64,000 nucleotides of DNA from Cellulomonas terrae (GTDB lineage: Bacteria; Actinomycetota; Actinomycetes; Actinomycetales; Cellulomonadaceae). The DNA is taken from positions 1 through 64,000 of the forward strand of contig NZ_BJWH01000018.1 of NCBI RefSeq assembly GCF_007990265.1, in the 5' to 3' direction. The notes beneath the pieces are model-generated. The model worked only from the letters and a program-made list of their open reading frames with translations. It ran no database searches and was not told where the DNA came from. Position 1 is the stretch's first letter; every line of letters starts with the position of its first letter. Positions 17,538-26,628 of this stretch are shown here, one piece after another. The position numbers and the translations under genes are program-made.

Positions 17538-19403
17538 CTACATCTCGCATGCGGTACCCAGGACTGCGTCACCCTTTTGGCGGGCGGTCGGCGTGGAGCG
17601 AATGCGCAGGTCACCGCGCTGTTCTTTTCCGGTGACGATGTCCAGCTCCAAGGAGCCGCTTTCGCCGGGTTTGAGAGTGAATGTCCGAGCGCCTACGCCC
17701 AGGTCGTCGTGGATCTGTGCGAGCAGGCCCTGCGGATCAGTATTCACCCGCACTGAATCGATTCCGCCCCCGGTGGGCGCGTAGATCAGGGTATTTGTCC
17801 GAATTTCACCGAGCGGGACGATGTTGTCCAGGCCGACCAGGTAGGACGGCAGGTCGGCCGCATCCGGAGGCGCGTTGTACTGCAGCGTCACGACCGCGCG
17901 GACGAGCTGGGACCCGTCGGGACGGCACTCCGTCACCTCGCCGTCGATCGTCAGGTCCAGGTAGTAGCCGAGCTTGGCCTGGGTTCCGTCGTTGAGATAG
18001 ACGCCGATGACGGCCGAGTCGTCGTCGACGCCCCGCAGCGATCCGCCGAGGACGGTCGGTGCCAGGAGCTCCTGCTCCCCCTCGTCGGCGGACCACACCA
18101 TCAACCGTCCCTGCCGCGCCGCCTCGGCGAGCGCGTCCACCACGGCGGGTGCGTCACCCTGGCCACCGACGACCGCGGCGAACACCGACCGTGACGTGTC
18201 GGAGAAGAACGCGTCCTGGTCCTGCGGGTCCTCCAGGTCGAGGTAGACCTGGTTGAGCAGGCGCTGCGCGGCGTCGTCGCCGCTGAGCGTGGTCCCGTCG
18301 GAGAGCTGCACAGGACCCGTGGCGTCGAGCACGAGCCCGAGGGCGACGGGATCGACGGACAGCACGCCGTCGATGGTGCCGCCCACCTCCTGCTCCCAGA
18401 TCGCCTTCGCCAGCGCGCCCGACCGCGGGAAGTCGGGCGTGAACGTGACGTCACGCATGTCGGCGCCCAGCAGCGGGCCGAAGAGGGACTGCTCCGCGTC
18501 GGTGAGCGGCAGCACCGGCTCGGCGAGGCCGCCGAGGGAGCCGCCGGACCGCTCCTCGACGACGGTGACGGCGCCCCCGTCGGCGCGCAGGTGCAGCACG
18601 GAGCCGGGGATGCCCCCGGTGGCCCGCTGTTCGGCGTTGTTCTGCACGAGGACGAGGTAGTTGCGCGGTCCGTCGGCGCCCAGCATCGCGGGCAGCAGCT
18701 GGGCGGCGCGTGACGCGGTCGCCGTGGTCACGGCGACGTCGGCCACCTGGTCCTGCAGGGTCTCGACGGGCTCGGCGACGAACGGGAGCAGGGACGACGT
18801 GTCCAGGTCGTCGAGCTGCTGGGCGGTGATCTGGACGGCGTCGTCGGCGGCGACGATCGCCGGTGCCGCCTCCTGGAGCGGCGCGAGGTTCACGCGGCCG
18901 TCCACGGGAGCGAGCGCGGCGGGATCCACCAGGTTGCTCGCCTGCATCAGTGACGGGAGGGCGTGCTGGGCGAGGTCGTCGACGGCCTGCGCGACCGTCT
19001 GCACGGCGTCGACGTTCTGGCCGACCCACGGCAAGCTGCCCGCGAGTGTCCAGACGGGACCGCTGGTCGACAGCGCGGCCGTCGAGGCGTGCGCCTGCAG
19101 TTGCACCAGGGTCTTGTCCGCGGCGTCGGAGTCGCCGGCCCGCACCTGCTCCTGCAGGTCCCGCACGTCGCCGCGAGCGGCCTGGAGCGCGTCGGCGGCA
19201 CGCTTCGCGTCGACGGCCAGCCAGACCCCCAGGGCGACGACGACCAGCAGCGCGACGCCGCAGCCGACGAGCACGCGGCGCAGGTTCCGGCGGCGGCGCG
19301 CGCGGACGTAGCTGCTGCGTCGTCGGCGGACCGTCTCGGGGTGCTCGGGCGCCTCGGGGACGGGCTGTGCGTTCCAGCCGTCTCCCCATCCCGGGTGCGT
19401 CAC
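17538..19403 (-). CDS. DUF4012-domain exported protein
   Basis: The product is a 621-residue protein with a cytoplasmic basic N-terminus, one membrane helix (about 44-66) and a large outer domain. The hallmark is PRNYLVLVQNNAEQRATGGIPGS (about 245-267), which defines the DUF4012 family found beside actinobacterial and other polysaccharide loci. The biochemical function is not known. A coiled-coil-like segment (about 66-105) follows the membrane helix. The GTG start has GGGGGAGAG upstream. It lies between two paralogous wall-anchored proteins on the same strand, which suggests a surface assembly role, but this is inference. Confidence 0.85.
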   Translation of the reverse strand: MTHPGWGDGWNAQPVPEAPEHPETVRRRRSSYVRARRRRNLRRVLVGCGVALLVVVALGVWLAVDAKRAADALQAARGDVRDLQEQVRAGDSDAADKTLVQLQAHASTAALSTSGPVWTLAGSLPWVGQNVDAVQTVAQAVDDLAQHALPSLMQASNLVDPAALAPVDGRVNLAPLQEAAPAIVAADDAVQITAQQLDDLDTSSLLPFVAEPVETLQDQVADVAVTTATASRAAQLLPAMLGADGPRNYLVLVQNNAEQRATGGIPGSVLHLRADGGAVTVVEERSGGSLGGLAEPVLPLTDAEQSLFGPLLGADMRDVTFTPDFPRSGALAKAIWEQEVGGTIDGVLSVDPVALGLVLDATGPVQLSDGTTLSGDDAAQRLLNQVYLDLEDPQDQDAFFSDTSRSVFAAVVGGQGDAPAVVDALAEAARQGRLMVWSADEGEQELLAPTVLGGSLRGVDDDSAVIGVYLNDGTQAKLGYYLDLTIDGEVTECRPDGSQLVRAVVTLQYNAPPDAADLPSYLVGLDNIVPLGEIRTNTLIYAPTGGGIDSVRVNTDPQGLLAQIHDDLGVGARTFTLKPGESGSLELDIVTGKEQRGDLRIRSTPTARQKGDAVLGTACEM

Positions 19404-19544
19404 GACGTCTCTCTCCCCCTGGCGAACCGCCGCCCGGGCAGGCGACCGCGGTCGGAATGGTACCGGCGCGCCCTGGGTGAGCCGTCCAGGCGCGAGGCAG
19501 CCTGGGCCGATCGGGTGGAGGTGCGGGTCCCGTCGGGTGCCCGG

Positions 19545-20144
19545 TCAGGAGACCTGCCGCCGCCGGACGAGCACCACGATCCCGGCACCGAGGGCCACGA
19601 GGGCACCCGCGCCGAGCGCGAGGGGCAGCGGGTCCACGCCGGTCTCGCTGAGCTGGGTGGGCGTGGCGCGCGCGACCGCGGTGACGGTGAGGCTGCTGAG
19701 GGCCGCGTTCGTCTGGTCCCGGACCACGATCGTGTAGGTGCCGGCCGCGGTCAGGGTGACGACGCCGGCGATCGTCCCGTCGGCTCCTGCCGTCTTGGCG
19801 GTGGTCTTCTCGCCTGCGACGGCGATCGCGGAGTCGGGCGTCGCGGGGTCGGCCGAGGTCACCGTGATGCTGTGGGCGGCCCCCGGCACCAGTCCCGTGC
19901 AGCTCACCGTCAGCGAGCTGCCGACGGTCGTGGTGCTGACGCTCACCGCGCAGGAGGGCGCCGGCTGTGGCGGCGGGGTCGGCGTCGGCGTCGGGGTGGG
20001 CGTGGGTGTCGGCGTCGCAGTCCCCGTCGAGGTGTCGGAGGGGCTGGGGACGACGACGGCGCTCGCCGCCGAGACCGCCAGCGGCGACAGTGCCAGGGCA
20101 GCCGCCACGACGGCCGTCGCGATGGTGCGTGAGCCTCGGTTCAT
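19545..20144 (-). CDS. Wall-anchored protein with LSETG sorting signal
   Basis: The product is a 199-residue exported protein. A signal peptide (about 1-28) is followed by a Thr-Pro repeat linker (TPTPTP..., about 40-60), an Ig-like domain and the C-terminal sorting region LSETGVD plus a hydrophobic stretch and RRR. ATG 20144 was chosen because GGGGGA precedes it. The open frame extends 29 codons further but lacks a signal-like start. Its Ig-like domain resembles the protein at 16948-17472. The Thr-Pro linker is the kind that spans the wall and is often glycosylated. The function is unknown. Confidence 0.8.
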   Translation of the reverse strand: MNRGSRTIATAVVAAALALSPLAVSAASAVVVPSPSDTSTGTATPTPTPTPTPTPTPPPQPAPSCAVSVSTTTVGSSLTVSCTGLVPGAAHSITVTSADPATPDSAIAVAGEKTTAKTAGADGTIAGVVTLTAAGTYTIVVRDQTNAALSSLTVTAVARATPTQLSETGVDPLPLALGAGALVALGAGIVVLVRRRQVS

Positions 20145-20352
20145 TCGGCAGTCCCCCAGATCGTCCGAGCCGCCCCCGGCCCGCTCGTCCATGCCCGAAA
20201 CCGACAATAGCGACGATTCACCACAAGGCACACCCCCGCCCGCAGGACTTCGGGGCGCGGGAGGTGGGGTGGCCCCGCACAGGGTGGAAACGCTGCGCCG
20301 ATCGGGTCACGTCATGCGGGGAACCGGCGCCGCAGACCGCAAGATAGAGACC

Positions 20353-20967
20353 GTGACCCCCACCGACCTGGCCGAGCCCTTCCGCGTCCTCGTCGTCTGC
20401 ACCGGCAACATCTGCCGGTCGCCGGCCGTCGAGCGGCTGCTGGCTGCCGGTCTGGGTGCGGCGTACCGGGGGCGCGACGTCGGAGGGCTGGCGCCCGCGA
20501 TCGAGGTCGGCTCCGCCGGGACGGGGGCCCTCGTCGGCTACCCGATGACCGACGAGATGGCCGAGATGGTCGCCGCGCAGGGCGTCGAGCCGCGCGGCTT
20601 CGAGGCTCGGCAGCTGGTGCCCGCGCTGGTGCAGCAGGCCGACCTGGTGCTCGCGCTGACCCGGCGGCACCGTTCGACGATCGTCGAGATGGTCCCGTCG
20701 GCCGTGCGGCGCACGTTCACGCTGCGGGAGCTGGCGCGGCTCGTCGCGGACGTCGACCCGGCGACCCTGCCGGGCGCCAACGCCACCACCGCGGACCGGG
20801 TCCGGACGCTGGTGCCGGTGGCTGCGTCGCGTCGCGGTCTCATGGCGCACCGGCCCGTCGACGACGACGTCGTCGACCCGTACCGCGGCGACGCGGCGCT
20901 CTACCGGAAGTCCTTCGATCAGCTGCTCCCCGCCGTCGAGACGATCGTCGCGGCCGTCCGCCGCTGA
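20353..20967 (+). CDS. Low-molecular-weight protein tyrosine phosphatase (Wzb-like)
   Basis: The phosphate-binding loop CTGNICRSP (cysteine about residue 16, arginine about 22) and the general-acid DPY motif (VVDPYRGD) identify the family. It should dephosphorylate the tyrosine tail of the BY-kinase encoded at 14604-16160 and so regulate polymer export. At about 204 residues it is longer than the 145-160 usual for the family. GTG 20353 is the preferred start. ATG 20314 in the same frame is possible, and neither has a strong ribosome site. Confidence 0.87.
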   Translation: MTPTDLAEPFRVLVVCTGNICRSPAVERLLAAGLGAAYRGRDVGGLAPAIEVGSAGTGALVGYPMTDEMAEMVAAQGVEPRGFEARQLVPALVQQADLVLALTRRHRSTIVEMVPSAVRRTFTLRELARLVADVDPATLPGANATTADRVRTLVPVAASRRGLMAHRPVDDDVVDPYRGDAALYRKSFDQLLPAVETIVAAVRR

Positions 20968-20971
20968 CGAG

Positions 20972-21019
20972 CGCACGAGAGAGGCCGGGCCCCCGTCGGG
21001 ACCCGGCCTCCGTCGTGCG
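20972..21019. terminator. Bidirectional terminator
   Basis: A long inverted repeat, with outer arms CGCACGA/TCGTGCG and inner arms GAGGCCGGG/CCCGGCCTC, lies between the convergent phosphatase and purine permease genes. Confidence 0.75.
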
Positions 21020-21024
21020 TGGGG

Positions 21025-22524
21025 CTACACCCCGAGCACGCTCTTGATGGGGCCGATGAGGAAGTAGACGACGAACATCGCCGACGCCACCCACATGAAC
21101 GCGTGGATCTCGCGGACCTTGCCGAGGGCGAGCTTGATGACGACGAACGTGATGATGCCCGCGCCGATGCCCGCGGTGATCGAGTACGTGAACGGCATCA
21201 GGATGATCGTGAGGAACGCCGGGATCGCGAGCTCCCAGTTCCGCCAGTCGATGCCCGTGATCTGCGTGACCATGAGGAAGCCGACGACGACGAGCGCCGG
21301 GGTGGCCGCCTCGAACGGGACCATGGACACCAGCGGGGCCAGGAACGTGGCCAGCAGGAACGCGATGCCCGTCACGATGGACGCCAGACCGGTGCGCGCA
21401 CCGTCACCGACACCCGCCGCGGACTCGATGTAGCTGGTGTTCGAGGAGACGCTGCCGGCACCACCGGCGGCCGCCGCGATGGAGTCGACGACGAGGATCT
21501 TCTGCGTCCCGATCGGGTTGCCCTCCTTGTCGAGCAGCTTCGCCTCGCTGCCGACGGCGACCATCGTGCCCATCGTGTCGAAGAAGTCGGCGAGCAGGAG
21601 CGAGAAGACGAGCAGCAGGACGGCGACGATCCCGATGGACTCGATGGAGCCGAAGAGGGAGAACTGACCGACCAGCGAGAAGTCGGGCGTCGCGATGATC
21701 CCGCCGTCCGGCCAGTGCGGGTTGCCCAGCGCCCAGCCGCCCGGGTTCACGACGGCACCGGTCTCGTCCTTCTGCGGCCCGATGTTGCCGACGAGCTCGA
21801 TGACGAACGCGAGCACGGTGGCCGAGACGATCGCGATGAGGATGGCGCCCTTGACCTTGCGGACCATGAGGACGATCGCGAGGAGCAGCCCGAACACGAA
21901 CACGAGCAGCGGCCAGCTGCCCAGCGACCCGGCGATCCCGAGCTCCACGGGGACGGCCATGCTGGCGGGTATCCGCACGAAGCCCGCGTCGACGAGACCG
22001 ATGAACGCGATGAACAGGCCGATGCCGACGCTGATCGCCGTCTTGAGCTCCACGGGGACTGCGCGGAACACCGCCGCCCGGAACCCGGTGAGCACGAGGA
22101 GCAGGATGATCAGGCCCTCGAGCACGACGATGCCCATGGCGTCCTGCCAGGACATGTTCGGCAGCGCCGCGATCGAGTACGCGACGACCGCGTTGAGGCC
22201 GAGCCCGGCGGCGAGCGCCAGCGGGAAGTTGGCGACGACGCCCATGAGGATGGTGAGCACCCCGGCGACGAGCGCCGTGGTGGCCGCGACGGCCGTCAGG
22301 TCGGGGGCGTCGCCGCCGCCGAGGAACTGGCCGTCCCCGGAGCGGACCGTGCCGATGATCAGGGGGTTGAGCACGATGATGTAGCTCATCGTGAAGAAGG
22401 TGACGAGACCACCGCGGATCTCGGTACCGATGGTCGAGCCGCGCTCGGTGATCTTGAAGTAGCGGTCGACAGCGTTCGTCGGAGGCGCAGGACGCTCTGT
22501 CTGCGCGGTGGGGGTCGAAGACAT
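21025..22524 (-). CDS. NCS2-family purine permease (AzgA/PbuG-like)
   Basis: The product is a 499-residue inner-membrane protein with about 13-14 hydrophobic segments. It starts RYFKITERGSTIGTEIRGGLVTFFTMSYIIVLNP, which is diagnostic of the AzgA-like adenine/guanine/hypoxanthine:H+ symporters. Later motifs include LGLNAVVAYS and LFDTMGT-like LLADFFDTMGTMVAVG. It imports purine bases for salvage. It stands alone, divergent from the DUF2530 gene. The precise base specificity cannot be assigned. Confidence 0.92.
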   Translation of the reverse strand: MSSTPTAQTERPAPPTNAVDRYFKITERGSTIGTEIRGGLVTFFTMSYIIVLNPLIIGTVRSGDGQFLGGGDAPDLTAVAATTALVAGVLTILMGVVANFPLALAAGLGLNAVVAYSIAALPNMSWQDAMGIVVLEGLIILLLVLTGFRAAVFRAVPVELKTAISVGIGLFIAFIGLVDAGFVRIPASMAVPVELGIAGSLGSWPLLVFVFGLLLAIVLMVRKVKGAILIAIVSATVLAFVIELVGNIGPQKDETGAVVNPGGWALGNPHWPDGGIIATPDFSLVGQFSLFGSIESIGIVAVLLLVFSLLLADFFDTMGTMVAVGSEAKLLDKEGNPIGTQKILVVDSIAAAAGGAGSVSSNTSYIESAAGVGDGARTGLASIVTGIAFLLATFLAPLVSMVPFEAATPALVVVGFLMVTQITGIDWRNWELAIPAFLTIILMPFTYSITAGIGAGIITFVVIKLALGKVREIHAFMWVASAMFVVYFLIGPIKSVLGV

Positions 22525-22594
22525 GCGCGCAGTGTGGCAGACCCATGTTTCGTGCGGCGGACAGCCGCTCGTCGTCGCCCACTAGGCTCTGCCG

Positions 22595-22837
22595 GTGCCC
22601 TCGTTGATCGCCCGCCTGCTGCACCCGACCCGGACCCCGCCGCCCCCGGTGGACGTCGACCTGGGACGGGTGATGCTCGCCGGCACGGCCGTCTGGGGCG
22701 TCGCGTTCGTGGTGGCCGTCGTCCTGGCGGGGAGCGACGAGGCGTCGTGGATGCCTGCGTGGGTGTGCGCGACCGGGGTGGTCCTCGGGCTGTTCGGCGT
22801 GCTGTGGGCCCGCCGGAACACCGCGCGCCGACGCTGA
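22595..22837 (+). CDS. DUF2530 small membrane protein
   Basis: The product is an 80-residue protein with two hydrophobic helices (about 24-45 and 55-72) and a basic C-terminus WARRNTARRR. The pattern PPPPVDVDLGR then a helix pair matches the actinobacterial DUF2530 family, whose function is unknown. The start is GTG. It is convergent with the CAP-domain gene and divergent from the purine permease. Confidence 0.8.
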   Translation: MPSLIARLLHPTRTPPPPVDVDLGRVMLAGTAVWGVAFVVAVVLAGSDEASWMPAWVCATGVVLGLFGVLWARRNTARRR

Positions 22838-22847
22838 GGAACCCCGC

Positions 22848-23588
22848 TCAGGCCACGAACACCTGCGCGCACAGCATGCCGCGCGGACCGTCGGTGCACC
22901 CGACGCCGATGTGCGTGTACCTGGTGCTGAGGATGTTCGCGCGGTGGCCGTCGGACCCCATCCAGCCCGCGACGACGGCGAGGGCCGTCGGGTAGCCGAG
23001 CGCGAGGTTCTCGCCCACGGCCCGGGCGGCGCAGGCCTCGAGGATGGGTTCCAGCGGGTCGTGCTCGAACCGGTTCTCGGCGACGAGCAGCGCCGTGCGG
23101 GCCACCGCCTGCTGCGCTGCGCAGTCGGACACCGCCAGGGCGGGCAGGCCGGCCGCGGCCCGCTCCTCGTTGGTGCGGGTGACGATCTCTTCGACCATCG
23201 TGGGCGCTGCGGGCTCCGGCTCGGGGGCGGGCTCGGGGGCGGGTTCGGGCTCGGGCTCGGGTTCTGGCGCTGGTCCTGATCCGGGCTCGGGGGCGACGGA
23301 CGCGGGCGCCGTCGGGGTCTCGGCCGCCGTCGGTGCTGCCGACGTGGGATCCGCCGCACGGTCACCCGACCGGGAGACCACGGCGCCGTCGCGCGGGGCT
23401 GCCAGCTCGAACGCGTCGGGGATGTGGGACGGGTCGCCCGTGGGGTTCAGCGCGAACCCGACCGCCACCAGGGCGAACGTGCTCACCAGTGCGAGGAAGA
23501 CCGTGCGGACCCGGTGCCGCTTCGGCCTCGGGGCCCGCAGGGCTCGCCGGCTCCGGCGGCTGTCCGGGGCGGCGTGGAGCGGGGGCAC
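22848..23588 (-). CDS. CAP-domain protein with PEPEPE wall linker
   Basis: The product is a 246-residue protein. A basic start and one hydrophobic segment (about 29-47) suggest a signal or membrane anchor. A low-complexity Pro-Glu repeat (about 95-130) forms a rigid spacer. The CAP domain follows with TRTNEERAAAGLPALAVSDC, VGENLALGYPT and GHRANILSTRYTHIGVGC. The closing MLCAQVFVA matches the closing residues of the CAP protein at 3657-4151, so the two are paralogues. The start is a GTG without a clear ribosome site. The extracellular function is unknown. Confidence 0.83.
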   Translation of the reverse strand: MPPLHAAPDSRRSRRALRAPRPKRHRVRTVFLALVSTFALVAVGFALNPTGDPSHIPDAFELAAPRDGAVVSRSGDRAADPTSAAPTAAETPTAPASVAPEPGSGPAPEPEPEPEPAPEPAPEPEPAAPTMVEEIVTRTNEERAAAGLPALAVSDCAAQQAVARTALLVAENRFEHDPLEPILEACAARAVGENLALGYPTALAVVAGWMGSDGHRANILSTRYTHIGVGCTDGPRGMLCAQVFVA

Positions 23589-23598
23589 GTCCGGGACG

Positions 23599-26500
23599 CT
23601 ATCGGTTAACGGACAGATCGGACAGTCGGCCCTCCGGCTGACCGCCCTCGACGACGTCCAGCGCGATCTCCGCCGCCCGGTCCGGGTCCGTGAGCAGGAC
23701 CTCCACCGCGTAGCGCAGGTCCCACCGGCCGGCCGCCTGCGCGAGACCCGCGGCGAGGCCGGCGAGGTGGACCGCGTGCACGACGGAGTCCTCCACCCAC
23801 CAGTCGACCGGGGCGCCGTCCACCGTCAGGTCGTCGTGCTGCACCCAGGTGTCCGGCGCGTCCGGGAGCAGCGCCCGCACGCCCGCGGGGACGTCGTCGA
23901 CCTCGCCGCCGGCTGCGACGTCGCCGTCGGCCAGGTCGCTGGCGAACGGCAGGTCGAGCAGGGTGGCGGTCGCCTCCGTGCCCGGCACCAGGGCGGCCAC
24001 GTCGGTGCGCTGGTACCACATCGGGTGGTCGGCGACGGCGGCGTCCTCGGCGTGCACGACGGCTACGCGACCGGGTCCGACGACCGCGGGCAGCCGCTCG
24101 GGAGGCTCGTCGGGAGCCATCGACCGCCACACGGCGACGGCGAGCTCCGGGTCGACCGGCATCCCGACCGGTCCCCACGCGTCGAGCAGCTGCGTCCAGC
24201 CGGGGCCGTCGAGCTCCTCGAGCGCGACCACCCCGCCGAGTGCGCGCTGGACCGCGGCGTCCAGGTGCGCGACCGCGTCCGGCGCAGCCGGCAGGAGGGC
24301 CGCCAGCCGGTCCCCCACGGCGAACGGCCGGCCGAGCCCCAGGCCCGACCGCTCGCGCAGCCACCACGACGTGTACGACGGCGCGACGGCCGAAGACTCA
24401 CCGCGCACCGGGTCGACGAGGGCGCGGCGCAGCGCCGGCTCCCCCGCGATGCGGCCGAGCACCCGCGGCCACGCGTCCGGGTCGACCGCGTCGAGGTCCG
24501 CGACCGCGACCGCCTCCCCCACGAACGCCCCGCGGCCGAGCCGCTCGCCCAGGTAGGCGAGGTAGTCGTCCCAGCCGTCGAGCGACTGCGCGGCGAGCGT
24601 CGCCGAGTCCGTCGCGCCGTCCCGCACCGAGGCCGGGTCGGCCAGGACGTCCGGGACGTGGACCAGCACCAGGTCGGCGCGCACGCCGACGGCCGCGAGG
24701 GTCTGCGCGCCCCACCGGTCCACGGCCTCGGCGGAGACCGTGCCCAGCACCCGGTCGTCGAGAAGCTGCGCCGCGGGCGAGCCCGGCAGCACGAGGCTGT
24801 CCGCGGGTGTCCGGTCGCCGTCCGCGGCGGGCAGCGGGAGGAGACCGAGCCACGGCAGCGCGTCGCCCGGCAGCGTCGCGCCGTCCGCGGCCCCGACGAG
24901 GGCGAGGACCGTGTCGACGACGTCGACCGTCTCTCCCTCGTCGTCGGCGAGGTCCAGGACCGCCCGCCGGACGGCGTCGAGGCCGAGCAGACCGACCGCG
25001 TCGGGGGCCTGCGCGCCGAGCCGCACCAGCACGGGGTGCGCCGCCGCGGGGTCGACCACGCGCACCCCCCAGCGGCCCAGCGTCTCCAGCGTCCGCTCGC
25101 CGAGGCGCTCCACGAGGTCGGGCTCCAGCACGGCGGTGCCGCGCGCACCCCGTACCACCCGCCCGTCCGCGAGAGGAACCGGGACCGCGCCCAGCGCCTC
25201 GCGCGACTGCGGGTCGTCGGCGAGGAGCGCCAGGGCGTCGTAGAGCTCCACCCAGCCGCCGTCGCTCGCGGCCGGCAGGTCCTCCACGACGTCCGCCAGC
25301 GACCGGATCTCCACCCCGACCGCCCGCGCCTGCGACTCGCGCCCGGTCGGCAGCACCACCAGCGCCGCCACCCGTCGGCCCAGCGCCGCCAGCGCGCCGG
25401 GGTCGTGCACCGACGAGCCCGCCAGCGCGACGGACCGTTCCGGCACGACGAGGGCGGTGTCGCCGACGGGTGCGGCGGGGACCAGCAGCGGTGTGCGGGT
25501 CAGACGGTCGACGATGCGGTCCCGCAGAGCAGCGTCGATCGATCCTGCCGCGAGACCCGTCGGGACGAGTGCGAGGGCGTCGAGCCCGGCGGCCGCGCGA
25601 CCGTGCGCGAGCCGTGCGTAGACGTCGGCGGCGTGGTCCAGCACCGCCTCGGTGAGGGCGCCCGGGGCGACGTGCCGGCGGGACGGGTCCAGGGGGAACG
25701 TCGCGACGAGCAGGGCGGGCACCGTGCACGGCTCGTCGGTCGGCGTGGGGGCGTGCACGACCTGCTCCGCGCGGGCGAGCGTCCGGTCGCCGCGCGGGAG
25801 CGCCCACGTGACCCGCCATGCCCGGGCGGCGCGCTCCTCGACCGGACGGTCCGCCATGAGCGCCAGCGGCAGCTCGCCCTCGCCGGTCGCGACCGTCCAC
25901 CGCTGCGCGACGTCCGCCAGCCGCCGCAGCGGGCCGGTGTCGTCGTCGACCACGACCTCGACCAGCCCCGGCAGCGCCAGCAGCAACGGGTCGCCCACGT
26001 CGTGCAGGAGGGAGCGGACCTCGTCGGCGGCGACCTCGTCACGCAGCTCCAGGACCACCGCCGTGTCGTAGCCCGTCGGCGGGATGCCCTCCGCGGCGAA
26101 CGGGAGCCGGAGCGCCGGCAGCGAACGGTCGCGGCGACGCACCTCGTCCGCGAGCGCCGGGTTGTCCTGCGACGCCTCCGCGAGCAGCTCGGCCGTGTCG
26201 GCGACGCTGAACCGCAGCCCGCCCGTGGTGGACAGCACGGAGATCTCGTCGGACACCGACCGCACGGCGGCGAACCCGACGCCGAACCGGCCGACCGCCC
26301 GGGCGTCGTCCCGCTTGGCCGACGCGCGCATCGACACCAGCGACGCGACGCCGTCCGCGTCCAGGGGCGCACCCGTGTTCGCGGCGACCAGGACCAGCCG
26401 GTCGCCGTCCGTGCGCGCCAGCCGCAGGAGCAGCCGGCCGGGCACGCCCGCACGCGTCGCCGCGTCGGCGGCGTTCTGGGCGAGCTCGACGACCACGCGG

Positions 26501-26628
26501 TCGCGGTAGTAGCCGCGGGCGTGGTCCTCCTCGGTGTTGGCGTCCTCCCGCAGCCTCGCCGGGGAGACCCGCCACGCCCCCAGGACGGCCGCGCGCAGGG
26601 CGGCCGTCCCGAAGGCGTCGGCGGTCAC
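23599..26628 (-). CDS. Sacsin/Hsp90-type ATP-binding protein
   Basis: The product is a 1009-residue protein. Its N-terminal third is a GHKL ATPase like that of sacsin and Hsp90: VVELAQNAADA holds the Mg-binding asparagine (about 48), ANTGAPLDADGVASLVSMRASAK carries the D-x-x-G region, and VGRFGVGFAAVRSVSD is the G2 loop (about 115-130). The rest has no domain I recognise. It is probably a chaperone-like ATPase in the cytoplasm. The start GTG 26628 overlaps the DUF3027 stop (GTGA). The frame stays open far upstream, but that part is antisense-like composition over DUF3027. Confidence 0.85.
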   Translation of the reverse strand: MTADAFGTAALRAAVLGAWRVSPARLREDANTEEDHARGYYRDRVVVELAQNAADAATRAGVPGRLLLRLARTDGDRLVLVAANTGAPLDADGVASLVSMRASAKRDDARAVGRFGVGFAAVRSVSDEISVLSTTGGLRFSVADTAELLAEASQDNPALADEVRRRDRSLPALRLPFAAEGIPPTGYDTAVVLELRDEVAADEVRSLLHDVGDPLLLALPGLVEVVVDDDTGPLRRLADVAQRWTVATGEGELPLALMADRPVEERAARAWRVTWALPRGDRTLARAEQVVHAPTPTDEPCTVPALLVATFPLDPSRRHVAPGALTEAVLDHAADVYARLAHGRAAAGLDALALVPTGLAAGSIDAALRDRIVDRLTRTPLLVPAAPVGDTALVVPERSVALAGSSVHDPGALAALGRRVAALVVLPTGRESQARAVGVEIRSLADVVEDLPAASDGGWVELYDALALLADDPQSREALGAVPVPLADGRVVRGARGTAVLEPDLVERLGERTLETLGRWGVRVVDPAAAHPVLVRLGAQAPDAVGLLGLDAVRRAVLDLADDEGETVDVVDTVLALVGAADGATLPGDALPWLGLLPLPAADGDRTPADSLVLPGSPAAQLLDDRVLGTVSAEAVDRWGAQTLAAVGVRADLVLVHVPDVLADPASVRDGATDSATLAAQSLDGWDDYLAYLGERLGRGAFVGEAVAVADLDAVDPDAWPRVLGRIAGEPALRRALVDPVRGESSAVAPSYTSWWLRERSGLGLGRPFAVGDRLAALLPAAPDAVAHLDAAVQRALGGVVALEELDGPGWTQLLDAWGPVGMPVDPELAVAVWRSMAPDEPPERLPAVVGPGRVAVVHAEDAAVADHPMWYQRTDVAALVPGTEATATLLDLPFASDLADGDVAAGGEVDDVPAGVRALLPDAPDTWVQHDDLTVDGAPVDWWVEDSVVHAVHLAGLAAGLAQAAGRWDLRYAVEVLLTDPDRAAEIALDVVEGGQPEGRLSDLSVNR

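Noticed and set aside
19975-20025. GGCGTCGGCGTCGG-type repeat
   Set aside because: It encodes the Thr-Pro linker of the LSETG protein.
23215-23275. GGCTCGGG-type repeat
   Set aside because: It encodes the Pro-Glu spacer of the CAP protein.
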